This document shows, piece after piece, positions 56,922-64,000 of a stretch of 64,000 bases of DNA. Origin of the DNA: Tepidanaerobacter acetatoxydans Re1 (GTDB lineage Bacteria > Bacillota > Thermosediminibacteria > Thermosediminibacterales > Tepidanaerobacteraceae); NCBI RefSeq assembly GCF_000328765.2, contig NC_019954.2, positions 1,492,501 to 1,556,500 of the forward strand, given 5' to 3'. A program made the position numbers and the translations under genes. The notes below the pieces were generated by a model. The model saw only the letters and a program-made list of their open reading frames with translations, searched no databases and was not told the origin of the DNA. Every line of letters begins with the position of its first letter. The stretch's first letter is position 1.

Positions 56922-57505
56922 ACTCTCCCCTCGCTCTCCCTTTGCATAAGAATAAAATTCCTGCCTAAAATTGTCCTTGGATGTAATAAGCTTTTTTTGC
57001 TTAAAACATACCTTATTGTAGAATCAAAAGCACCAATAATTGCATCGTCAAGGTCTTGAAAGGCCTTTACTCTTAACTCTTCAACGCCAGGAAAACACCT
57101 GTTCGGTTCAATGAAATCCGAAAGAAATATTATCCTATCAAGCAGGCTCATATCTGCATCACCAGTAGTATGAACTTTTATAGCTGTAAGTATCAGTTCG
57201 TCATTAATACCATATTCAACTTTGGCTATCGCGGCCCCTAAAGGTCCGTGTATCAGAACTTTTTCTCGTCTTTCAATATCATCTAAAAGTATACCAAAAT
57301 ATTTTACCAGTTTCAACTGGCACTCCATATCCAGCCCTTTGGCACAATCATGAAGCAGGCCCGCTACTTTGGCTTTCTCAATATCTTCTCCGTAACGACC
57401 TGCCAATTTTTCTGCAGTTTGCATAACACCCAATGAATGTAAGAATCTCTTATCATTCATGCTTTTTCTTAATTTTCGTTTCATTTCCTCCAGCGTCATT
57501 TTCAC
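56918..57505 (-). CDS. yqeK: HD-domain diadenosine tetraphosphatase YqeK
   Basis: A 195-residue HD phosphohydrolase cleaving Ap4A symmetrically. Metal ligands are visible in RFLHSLGV, GLLHDCAKG, VLIHGPLGA and KVHTTGD, with LSDFIEPNR near the C-terminus. Both ends overlap neighbours by 4 nt (nadD and the LCP gene), so translation is probably coupled. Confidence 0.95.
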   Translation of the reverse strand: MKMTLEEMKRKLRKSMNDKRFLHSLGVMQTAEKLAGRYGEDIEKAKVAGLLHDCAKGLDMECQLKLVKYFGILLDDIERREKVLIHGPLGAAIAKVEYGINDELILTAIKVHTTGDADMSLLDRIIFLSDFIEPNRCFPGVEELRVKAFQDLDDAIIGAFDSTIRYVLSKKSLLHPRTILGRNFILMQRESEGRV

Positions 57506-58116
57506 CTGTAAAGACCACTTTTCCGTATATATGTTTCTACACTCTCAGGAAGGAGATATTTGATGGAAAGGCCTTCTTTAACCCTCCTGCGTATTTCAGT
57601 CGAGGAAATGTCAAGGCTTGTAACTTTCATGGGAACAACTTGATGGCCATATATTTGCCTAATTTGCATCAGTTTCTGATTTAGCTGTTCCATTGGATAG
57701 CCGGGTCTAGTTGCAGCAATAAAAGTGCAGTAACTTAAAACTTTGTCCACATCTTTCCAGGTCAGTATATCAAAAACTGCATCTGCTCCACTGATAAAAT
57801 AAAGTTTTACATTCTTGCCCAAATCATTGTAAAACTGCTCTAAAGTATCAACGGTATAAGTTAAGCCCGGTCTTTCAATCTCCATTCTTGAAATTTCAAA
57901 AAAAGGATTGTTGTTGATAGCAAGCATTGTCATAAGATATCTGTCTTCAGAAGATGTAACCGCATAACCTTTTTTGTGAGGTGGCCTTCCGGCAGGTGTA
58001 AAAATAACCCTGTCTAATTTAAAGTTGGTTCTAGCCGTTTCTGCTGTGACAAGATGGCCATAATGAATGGGGTCAAATGTTCCTCCCATTATACCCACCT
58101 TTTCGTTGTTTGACAA
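57502..58116 (-). CDS. nadD: nicotinate-nucleotide adenylyltransferase
   Basis: A 204-residue enzyme forming deamido-NAD from NaMN and ATP. It has GGTFDPIHYGHLVTA (HxGH-type site), PAGRPPHK, FISGADAVFDILTWKD and the ISSTEIRRRV C-terminal motif. It starts the nadD-yqeK-LCP-rsfS unit. Confidence 0.97.
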   Translation of the reverse strand: MSNNEKVGIMGGTFDPIHYGHLVTAETARTNFKLDRVIFTPAGRPPHKKGYAVTSSEDRYLMTMLAINNNPFFEISRMEIERPGLTYTVDTLEQFYNDLGKNVKLYFISGADAVFDILTWKDVDKVLSYCTFIAATRPGYPMEQLNQKLMQIRQIYGHQVVPMKVTSLDISSTEIRRRVKEGLSIKYLLPESVETYIRKSGLYR

Positions 58117-58215
58117 TACAAATCCTCCCTTTACAGCTTTAAATCATCAAGATTATACCATGCTTAACTCCAATCTTTCAATATAAAAGTTTTTTGGTTT
58201 AGTATATAGTTATCC

Positions 58216-59484
58216 TTATTCCATGTAATAGAATTCTATATTACCGATTTTTACCGTATCACCTTTCTTAATCCCTTGGGCTTTTAATTCATCATCAATA
58301 CCCATTCTCTTGAAAGTGCGCTGAAGTCGTTTGACTGCCGACTCATTCTCAAGGTCGGTCATTGCTACCAATCGTTCGACCGCCTTACCTGAAATATAAA
58401 ACACCTGACCGCCCTTACTGATTTTAAAAGGTTCTTCCTCTATTATTCTATATTGCTTAATATGTTCTACCGGTTCTTGCTTTGGTATTTTTGAAAGCAT
58501 CTCTCCAATATACTGCAAAAGTTGCTTTATCCCATGGCCTGTTGCTCCTGATACAGGCATTATGGTATAACCGGACTTTTCAATTATCGGTTTGATTATT
58601 TTGTAATTTTCCTGTGCTTTTGGCAAATCCATTTTGTTGGCCACAACCACCTGAGGCTTTTCTGAAAGCTCTTTGCTGTACTTTACAAGTTCTTGATTAA
58701 TCGCATAGAAACCCTTAAGAGGATCTCTTTCTATGCCTGACATGTCCAACACATGAACAAGCAGACGGGTTCTTTCCACATGTCGTAAAAACTCATAACC
58801 CAAGCCCTGCCCTTCATGAGCTCCTTCGATGAGGCCTGGAATATCAGCCAGCACAAAGCTGCTTCCTTTGCCCAGCCCCGGGTCTACAACTCCTAAGTTA
58901 GGAGATAGTGTAGTAAAGGGATAGTCGGCAATTTTAGGTTTTGCCGATGTCATTCGGGAAAGCAGTGTGGATTTTCCGGCATTGGGAAAACCTATAAGAC
59001 CCACATCGGCTATTAGTTTTAATTCTAACACAATCCAACGTTCTTCACCCGGCTCACCTTTCTCGGCAAAATCCGGTGCCCTGTGAACCGAGGAAGTAAA
59101 TCGTGCGTTACCGCGACCTCCCCGACCTCCTTTAGCTACAACAAAACTTTCTCCGTTTTCTACCAAATCTGCAAGTATTTCGCCGGTCTCGGCATCCTTT
59201 ACAAGAGTTCCCGGTGGCACATTGATAACAAGGTCTTCGGCACTTCGGCCAAATTTGTTAGACCCTTGACCATGTTCACCTCTTTTTGCTTTATAATGAA
59301 TTTTGTACTTAAAATCCATAAGAGTTGACAAGCCGGGATCTACCATTAGAATTACATCTCCGCCTCGACCTCCGTCGCCTCCGCTGGGCCCTCCGCGCGG
59401 CACATATTTTTCTCTTCTGAAGGCCACAACTCCATTGCCTCCGTCTCCAGCTTTTACATAGATTTTTGCATGATCTACAAACAT
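58216..59484 (-). CDS. obgE: GTPase ObgE (CgtA)
   Basis: A 422-residue ribosome-assembly GTPase. It has the Gly-rich Obg domain (1-158), the G domain with GFPNAGKSTLLSRM, DIPGLIEGA and NKMDLP, and the C-terminal OCT domain that Gram-positive Obg carries (about 345-422). In spore formers Obg is also needed for sporulation initiation. It lies directly after the Spo0B-like gene, as in Bacillus. Confidence 0.98.
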   Translation of the reverse strand: MFVDHAKIYVKAGDGGNGVVAFRREKYVPRGGPSGGDGGRGGDVILMVDPGLSTLMDFKYKIHYKAKRGEHGQGSNKFGRSAEDLVINVPPGTLVKDAETGEILADLVENGESFVVAKGGRGGRGNARFTSSVHRAPDFAEKGEPGEERWIVLELKLIADVGLIGFPNAGKSTLLSRMTSAKPKIADYPFTTLSPNLGVVDPGLGKGSSFVLADIPGLIEGAHEGQGLGYEFLRHVERTRLLVHVLDMSGIERDPLKGFYAINQELVKYSKELSEKPQVVVANKMDLPKAQENYKIIKPIIEKSGYTIMPVSGATGHGIKQLLQYIGEMLSKIPKQEPVEHIKQYRIIEEEPFKISKGGQVFYISGKAVERLVAMTDLENESAVKRLQRTFKRMGIDDELKAQGIKKGDTVKIGNIEFYYME

Positions 59485-59532
59485 TTATATCACACCTATC
59501 AATCAGTTTTTACTGTAATAATTGGAAACCTT

Positions 59533-60198
59533 CTAATTAAACCGACTAAACACGGGTGTTTTGCTATCGCTTAAATGGATGTGTTTAGTGTTAAATATTA
59601 CCCGTTCTCCTGTAGTCTTAGAGAATATCTCTAGCTTTGACTTTCCTAAAATAACCTTTATATCTTTTTCACCCTGAAACTTATCAAGTTGTAAACTATA
59701 TCTCTGTAATTCTTCTTTTAGCTTTGATAATTGTGGAACATAAGGTTCTTTATCAATTACCTCTACACTCATGTTTATATTTTTTTGTTTCATGGTATAT
59801 AGCATTTCCAATAAGCAAGTTATCATTGAAACATTGGTTAAATTGTTGCAAATATAACTAACTTCTTTATCTTTGTTTTTTATACTATCTATATATTTTA
59901 AAGCATCTTCATATTTTTTCAACTGAATCATACTATATAAAACTTGTAAGTGATTTTGAAAATCATGTCTTGTTAATCGAAAAACTCGAAAAAGGCTTTT
60001 TGCGGCACCTGAAATTTGTCTTTGACCATGAAAAAAGTCAATCATCGCAAAACCTGCTACATGGAAAAAAAGACATATCAAAATAATCTGTATTTTCTCG
60101 TCAAATTCTAGATTAAGTAAGGCAATTGCTGCCATAGTAGAAAGCATTTGACTTACTGTAATTATAAACGGAAAACTCTTCTTGTCTAACAAACCCAT
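59533..60198 (-). CDS. membrane-anchored Spo0B-like phosphotransferase
   Basis: A 221-residue protein with two hydrophobic segments (about 10-30 and 37-56), then a SpoOB-alpha helical hairpin: FRLTRHDFQNHLQVLYSMIQ, with His78 in the position of the phosphorylated His30 of B. subtilis Spo0B, and LKKYEDALKYIDSI. No ATP-binding N/G1/G2 boxes are seen. It sits between rpmA and obgE exactly where Bacillus has spo0B, supporting a phosphorelay function. The start may be ATG 60198 (very close to AAGGGGA) or TTG 60192. Confidence 0.82.
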   Translation of the reverse strand: MGLLDKKSFPFIITVSQMLSTMAAIALLNLEFDEKIQIILICLFFHVAGFAMIDFFHGQRQISGAAKSLFRVFRLTRHDFQNHLQVLYSMIQLKKYEDALKYIDSIKNKDKEVSYICNNLTNVSMITCLLEMLYTMKQKNINMSVEVIDKEPYVPQLSKLKEELQRYSLQLDKFQGEKDIKVILGKSKLEIFSKTTGERVIFNTKHIHLSDSKTPVFSRFN

Positions 60199-60561
60199 TC
60201 CCCTTTCACACTTAATTTCGCTAACAGTTTCATATACTTCTATAATTAAGTTTAACGGTATAAAATTTGATATTAGTATTTTTACTTTTTATGTATTTTA
60301 TTTGTATTCTATTTTGTTATCTCAAAATCCTTCTATCGAAAATAGAACACTGGTCTTTCAGATATTTAAATTTATACTCAAAAACCGTATTTCCATTCTA
60401 TCTGATGTTGTTGACACATTAGCAGTCTTGATTCTAATGTAAAAATCCTATCTTCGTAAACTTATTGTCAATATGCAGCATGTCTTATTATAATTAAGAA
60501 CAATTTGCTGACATTCTATGTCTAAATTAACTTTATAAAGCAGCATCAATCTTTGCTTGGT
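60199..60561. other. AT-rich intergenic DNA between the Spo0B-like gene and rpmA terminators
   Basis: No gene with a ribosome-binding site was found on either strand. It holds one plus-strand promoter-like pair, TTGTCA (60465-60470), an 18-nt spacer and TATAAT (60489-60494), with no plus-strand gene downstream. The promoter of the Spo0B-like gene is not obvious. Confidence 0.5.
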
Positions 60562-60562
60562 A

Positions 60563-60598
60563 ATAAAAAACAAAGGTAACTTTTTCCATAGTTACCTT
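60563..60598 (-). terminator. second terminator after rpmA
   Basis: AAGGTAAC (60573-60580) and GTTACCTT (60591-60598) close a 10-nt loop; the minus strand continues TGTTTTTTATT. Confidence 0.8.
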
Positions 60599-60600
60599 AA

Positions 60601-60626
60601 AAAAGCAGCTCCTATTTATAGGAGCT
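60601..60626 (-). terminator. first terminator after rpmA
   Basis: AGCTCCTA and TAGGAGCT (60607-60626) form a tight hairpin with a 4-nt loop overlapping the rpmA stop codon; the minus strand continues GCTTTTTT. Confidence 0.8.
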
Positions 60627-60898
60627 TAGTTTGCTGCATATATGCTTACGAGTTTCTTATCTTTTCCCTTTTGTTCAAACTTAACATAACCATCAGCTTT
60701 AGCAAAAAGTGTATGATCTACACCCATACCTACATTTTGTCCTGGATATATCCTCGTGCCTCTTTGGCGAACCAGTATGCTCCCGGCACTTACAAACTGC
60801 CCGTCATACCTCTTGACCCCTAAGCGCTTAGCCTGACTGTCTCGACCGTTTTTCGAACTTCCTCCGCCTTTTTTCTGAGCAAAAAGCTGTAAATTCAT
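60626..60898 (-). CDS. rpmA: 50S ribosomal protein L27
   Basis: A 90-residue protein near the peptidyl-transferase centre. The N-terminal MNLQLFA extension precedes the Gly/Lys-rich [15 protein letters not shown]; in Firmicutes this extension is cut off by the Prp protease encoded by the gene just upstream. [25 protein letters not shown] is typical. Confidence 0.98.
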   Translation of the reverse strand: MNLQLFAQKKGGGSSKNGRDSQAKRLGVKRYDGQFVSAGSILVRQRGTRIYPGQNVGMGVDHTLFAKADGYVKFEQKGKDKKLVSIYAAN

Positions 60899-60901
60899 CA
60901 G

Positions 60902-61237
60902 CTACACCTCCTCTATAAGTTCAGTCTGAATATTCGACGGATATGATTCTGCAATATCTCGAATTCCTAAAAATATGGTCTCAAGAATAATTGTCGCTTT
61001 TTTAAACTCTTCTGCTGTCATATCATCAGGAAGTTTTAGCATGAAACAACCTGGTTTTTTATCAACCACAGGTTTTATGCCAGCGACATTCTTTAGCCCC
61101 AAAACTGCGGTTTCTGCCAAGGCTGAAACTCCAGCACAAACTATATCTTTGCCATAATCGGCATACTCTGCATGGCCTGATATTTCTATTGATTTATAAC
61201 CGCCAAAAGGATGGGACTTTATTCTTACCCTTATCAT
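60902..61237 (-). CDS. prp: ribosomal-processing cysteine protease Prp (YsxB)
   Basis: A 111-residue protease that trims the N-terminus of L27. Catalytic His22 is in ISGHAEYADYGKD and Cys34 in IVCAGVSALAETA. It lies between rplU and rpmA, the conserved order. Confidence 0.96.
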   Translation of the reverse strand: MIRVRIKSHPFGGYKSIEISGHAEYADYGKDIVCAGVSALAETAVLGLKNVAGIKPVVDKKPGCFMLKLPDDMTAEEFKKATIILETIFLGIRDIAESYPSNIQTELIEEV

Positions 61238-61238
61238 A

Positions 61239-61550
61239 CTATCCTTCTATTTTTTCAATTTGAATTTCCGTAAATGGCTGGCGGTGGCCTTGCCTCTTAC
61301 GATAATTCTTCTTAGGCTTGTACTTAAAGACGATAATCTTATCGCTTTTGCCGTGACGCAGCACTTTAGCTGTCACTTTCGCATTCTCAAGCCATGGTTT
61401 CCCTACCTTAAGACCATTATCCTCAGATAATGCCATAACTTTGTCGATTTCAATTGATTCTCCTACATCTGCCGGAAGTTTTTCAACTTGAATTATATCA
61501 CCTTCCGATACACGATACTGTTTTCCACCAGTTTCAATAACTGCGTACAT
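61239..61550 (-). CDS. rplU: 50S ribosomal protein L21
   Basis: A 103-residue protein binding 23S rRNA, with [38 protein letters not shown] and [19 protein letters not shown]. The start at ATG 61550 follows AAGGAGGAG; an upstream in-frame ATG lies in the structured leader. Confidence 0.98.
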   Translation of the reverse strand: MYAVIETGGKQYRVSEGDIIQVEKLPADVGESIEIDKVMALSEDNGLKVGKPWLENAKVTAKVLRHGKSDKIIVFKYKPKKNYRKRQGHRQPFTEIQIEKIEG

Positions 61551-61637
61551 AATTAATCTCCTCCTTATTCTCGCCGGAATCCAGGTAACTTGTTTTAAAA
61601 CCCGTTCCGTGCGGTGGAAGGCATAATACAACCACCT
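61551..61637 (-). ncRNA. structured leader of rplU (L21 leader type)
   Basis: About 87 nt between the promoter and rplU. On the minus strand GGTGG (61632-61636) can pair with CCACC (61613-61617) and CGGAA (61605-61609) with TTCCG (61575-61579), giving two stems before the Shine-Dalgarno. Firmicutes carry a known L21 leader here, thought to be autoregulatory; the match was judged by position and pairing only. Confidence 0.6.
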
Positions 61638-61642
61638 ACGAT

Positions 61643-61672
61643 ATTTTAGCACATGAAAACCTTACATGTCAA
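61643..61672 (-). promoter_or_regulatory. promoter of rplU-prp-rpmA
   Basis: Minus strand: consensus TTGACA (61667-61672), an 18-nt spacer and TAAAAT (61643-61648). Confidence 0.8.
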
Positions 61673-61694
61673 TGCAATTTAATATCTTATTATA

Positions 61695-62171
61695 TTATTT
61701 AGTTGGAAAATGCCAAATTAATGGTTCCAGTGGCCGCTTAACCATTTGTTTATTATGATCTGTAGTTTCTTTAAATCTAATGATGTTATCTCTGTGCTTA
61801 GGTATTTCTTTGTCGGTTTGCTTAACTGTTTGTTCAATTTGCTCTAACGCCATATATTTATTTTTATTTTTATCTTTATCTTTTTTATCTGAAATCTCCT
61901 TTATGTTATCATCTGAAGTTGATTTATTCTCGATGTTCAGCTCTGACATGACACTTTTATCACTTATAGTTGGTACCGGTTTTACAATTTGCTTCATTGG
62001 GTGATTTCTGGGGTAATTCTTATATCCGTTTTTTTTAATAGAAGTATGTTTGCTCATCTTGTCATCAAGAAAAACCACCAGTCCTAAAACATTGGCCATA
62101 AGCAATAGGTAAATTACCGGCGTAGTAATTTCATCTTCATAACCAGGAGAAAAATTCTTCACGTCACCCAT
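61695..62171 (-). CDS. hypothetical single-pass membrane protein
   Basis: A 158-residue protein that I do not recognise. One membrane segment (about 18-35, VIYLLLMANVLGLVVFL) follows a short N-terminus; the rest is highly charged, Lys-rich and low-complexity (DKKDKDKNKNKYMALEQ), probably disordered, with a short C-terminal stretch PLEPLIWHFPTK. It lies between ypeB and rplU. Orientation and partners are unknown; it is probably restricted to close relatives. Confidence 0.65.
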   Translation of the reverse strand: MGDVKNFSPGYEDEITTPVIYLLLMANVLGLVVFLDDKMSKHTSIKKNGYKNYPRNHPMKQIVKPVPTISDKSVMSELNIENKSTSDDNIKEISDKKDKDKNKNKYMALEQIEQTVKQTDKEIPKHRDNIIRFKETTDHNKQMVKRPLEPLIWHFPTK

Positions 62172-62311
62172 ATTATATCCTCTCCCCTTACATCAATTCT
62201 CTTATTTATTACCTTATATCTATATTATGTTGTCAAAATTTTATTCGCCACAAAAATTTATCTTTGAAAGATTAGAGCTATTGAAGAATTTATATTTACT
62301 ATTCCTATAAA

Positions 62312-62360
62312 TAAAAACCATGCGTATAAGATGGTTGTCCAGCTTATATTAATGCATGGC
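62312..62360 (-). terminator. terminator of the sleB-ypeB operon
   Basis: CCATGC (62318-62323) and GCATGG (62354-62359) close a loop of about 30 nt with possible inner pairing; the minus strand continues TTTTTATTTAT. The rest of 62172-62407 shows nothing else. Confidence 0.6.
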
Positions 62361-62407
62361 TTTTGGTTTTATAGGGGGCTTTTATACCATTATTCAACTT
62401 CTGTTTT

Positions 62408-63757
62408 TTACATAGTCATTGTACCCTTGTCCGTTTCTACAACTTTTAAAATTTGTTCTTCATTACCATTTTCAGCATTTATATAAATAAAATAGCGGTC
62501 AGAATTTAGCTCTGCATCCACCTCATAGCAAAGCTTTTCTCTTAACGCTTCATCAGGAATCAAAGCCAGTCGGATTCTTCTGATACTTAAATTTGGACTT
62601 AATTTATCTTTTACCTCTTGTTCGGTAATTTCAGGTTCAGGCAACTTACGCTTATTATGCGAGGTTAAATAAGCCAGGGTATTAAACCCTACAACTTCGC
62701 CAGTGTCTAAAGCCACCTCAACTTTTATAAAATCAGGATATAATAGCACATCATTTTCTTTTGGAACGAATGATATTGTTACAGTATTGTTTTCCCTGAT
62801 AGAACCGGTAGGCTCCATATTTTTGTAATTTATAGATTCTATATAGGTTTTTGCTTTATCTAGTGCTCGCTTTATAGGTATTTTAGAGCCATCTATTTCC
62901 CTGGTATTTAAAAACCATATCACATGACCTCCAATTTCACTTACATCCATAATAATATTAGGGGTCGTATTTCCCTTTTTTGTAAATTCGATAGTGTATG
63001 CAGGAATATTCCCCTTTGTTCTCCCAACTACATCAGCTCTAAAATCCCCTTTTGCTACTTTATTTACAGCTTGTTGAGCAATTGCAGCAGCTTCGCTCTC
63101 ACTTATGGGCTTACCTGTTAAGGCTTTTGCAGTCACTTGTTCGACATGATCGGAAAAAGGCCCATCATAAGTAATGGTAGGTACTTCCTTTTTAAGCTTT
63201 TCATCAATGGCTTCAAAATTATCTGCCATACCTTGAACTTTCTTTATAGCTATCAAGCTATCTGGTTTATCTTCCCATCTTATTTTGCCAGCAGTTACAT
63301 CATCTTGTAAACGCCGAAGATCTTTATTTAAGTTTTGAACGTTTTTTCTGAATTGCCTCATCTTCTCCCATTCAGCATCGGATATTTCTTCCTTTTTTAC
63401 TAATTTGTCGGCAATATTATAAGAAAAATCACCTAACTGTGCAAAAAATTTTTGCATATTTGTCATATCTCTGTCACCCAACGGCATAGTTGCCAGGCTG
63501 GTTCTTGCTCCTTCAGCCTGGTGCCAAATCGTAGTCAGCATCATAATCCTCTGTTCGTTTGATGACGTAACTTCACTCTTTGAAATTAAGATATTTAGAT
63601 TGTTTACTTGCTCCAGTAGATTATAAAATCCTCGCTGATAAGAAGCCTCTAAAGCGTTTTCCGCCGAAAATGCTCTGGTGGACACCGACCAGTAGCCAAA
63701 TACAAGGCCTCCTAATACTAGCAGATTAATTATCCAAATATATTTTTTTTTCAACAT
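62408..63757 (-). CDS. ypeB: germination protein YpeB
   Basis: A 449-residue spore protein with an N-terminal membrane segment (about 6-26), a helical middle region and C-terminal PepSY-type repeats (ALTGKPISESEAAAIAQQAV; KALDKAKTYIESINYKNM). It holds SleB stable in the dormant spore and is needed for cortex hydrolysis. The start is ATG 63757 after GGAGGG; the frame is open further upstream into sleB but lacks a ribosome-binding site there. It follows sleB by 14 nt. Confidence 0.95.
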   Translation of the reverse strand: MLKKKYIWIINLLVLGGLVFGYWSVSTRAFSAENALEASYQRGFYNLLEQVNNLNILISKSEVTSSNEQRIMMLTTIWHQAEGARTSLATMPLGDRDMTNMQKFFAQLGDFSYNIADKLVKKEEISDAEWEKMRQFRKNVQNLNKDLRRLQDDVTAGKIRWEDKPDSLIAIKKVQGMADNFEAIDEKLKKEVPTITYDGPFSDHVEQVTAKALTGKPISESEAAAIAQQAVNKVAKGDFRADVVGRTKGNIPAYTIEFTKKGNTTPNIIMDVSEIGGHVIWFLNTREIDGSKIPIKRALDKAKTYIESINYKNMEPTGSIRENNTVTISFVPKENDVLLYPDFIKVEVALDTGEVVGFNTLAYLTSHNKRKLPEPEITEQEVKDKLSPNLSIRRIRLALIPDEALREKLCYEVDAELNSDRYFIYINAENGNEEQILKVVETDKGTMTM

Positions 63758-63771
63758 CAGACCCTCCGTTT

Positions 63772-64000
63772 CTATTTGGCAAACACATGTCGCCCTATTC
63801 TGGTTACTATTGAACGCGACCATATCCACGGGCTAACTGATTTATAAGGATTCCAGAAGAATACACTGCCATAGGTCGGATCCCATCCGCTCATAGCTTG
63901 ACGAGCAGCGTCAAAATTATTTCTAGATGGGTATCTTGACCATATCAAACCATTGCTGACCGATTCAAATGCCCCCGGTTGGTAGATTACATCGGCTATC
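63772..64000 (-). CDS. sleB: spore cortex-lytic enzyme SleB, C-terminal fragment
   Basis: About 75 residues of the C-terminus; the rest lies beyond the right edge. The segment reads VIYQPGAFESVSNG, AARQAMSGWDPTYGS, VFFWNPYKSVSPWIWSR and ends IGRHVFAK, the hallmark of the Hydrolase_2/SleB lytic transglycosylase domain. The location directly upstream of ypeB supports SleB rather than the related CwlJ. Confidence 0.93.
   Translation of the reverse strand, partial: IADVIYQPGAFESVSNGLIWSRYPSRNNFDAARQAMSGWDPTYGSVFFWNPYKSVSPWIWSRSIVTRIGRHVFAK

Noticed and set aside
60182-60442. 86-codon plus-strand frame at the 5' end of the Spo0B-like gene
   Set aside because: It has no ribosome-binding site, starts inside the opposing gene and its hydrophobic look comes from AT-rich intergenic DNA.

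Overview
The window looks like a chromosomal core region of a low-GC, Gram-positive, endospore-forming clostridial organism. The support is an alpha/beta small acid-soluble spore protein, SpoVM, SleB and YpeB germination proteins and a Spo0B-type phosphotransferase. T-box leaders, DivIVA/SepF, RemA, PASTA kinase and L27/Prp further mark a Firmicute. Gene content and AT-rich intergenic DNA would fit a Thermosediminibacterales/Thermoanaerobacterales member such as Tepidanaerobacter, but this is inference and was not tested. Nearly all genes lie on the minus strand. I see no rRNA, CRISPR array, insertion sequence or prophage.

Layout. 1-6.4 kb: rsmD (partial), SASP, recG, fakA, asp23, then rpmB on the plus strand facing spoVM and a tiny membrane-protein gene, then rpe. 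6.4-19.2 kb: a long minus-strand housekeeping operon reading yicC-remA-gmk-rpoZ-coaBC-priA-def-fmt-DUF116-rsmB-rlmN-prpC-prkC, with a good promoter at 19204-19232 and a perfect 24-nt palindrome just after its start. rsgA and thiN, usual between prkC and spoVM in Bacillus, are absent. 19.3-27.5 kb: rqcH (plus) converges on pyrR-rluD-lspA; then dksA-like, DUF5665, divIVA, yggT, sepF, yggS and an HlyD-like gene form the division cluster. 27.7 kb: tRNA-Pro(GGG). 28-31.8 kb: threonine operon (ACT regulator-like gene, hom, thrC, thrB).

31.9-46 kb: DUF1405 gene, nth, ctpA, a nitronate-monooxygenase-like flavoprotein, a polyprenyl diphosphate synthase, a plus-strand MacAB-like ABC cassette whose adaptor is internally duplicated, DUF2508, and a T-box-controlled valS-folC unit. 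46-52.2 kb: uppP, an MFS transporter, comEA, and a tightly overlapping sufC-sufBD-cobQ operon whose CobQ has lost the glutaminase nucleophile. 52.5-64 kb: T-box-controlled leuS; rsfS, an LCP protein, yqeK, nadD, obgE, a membrane-anchored Spo0B-like protein, rpmA, prp, rplU with a structured leader; a lineage-specific 158-residue protein; ypeB and the 3' end of sleB.

The most interesting items are the CobQ with a degenerate amidotransferase domain coupled to a minimal SUF system, the palindrome in the yicC leader, the spoVM neighbourhood with an undescribed 51-residue membrane protein, the membrane-anchored Spo0B-like protein and the double-adaptor ABC system. No wholly new multi-gene system is evident.
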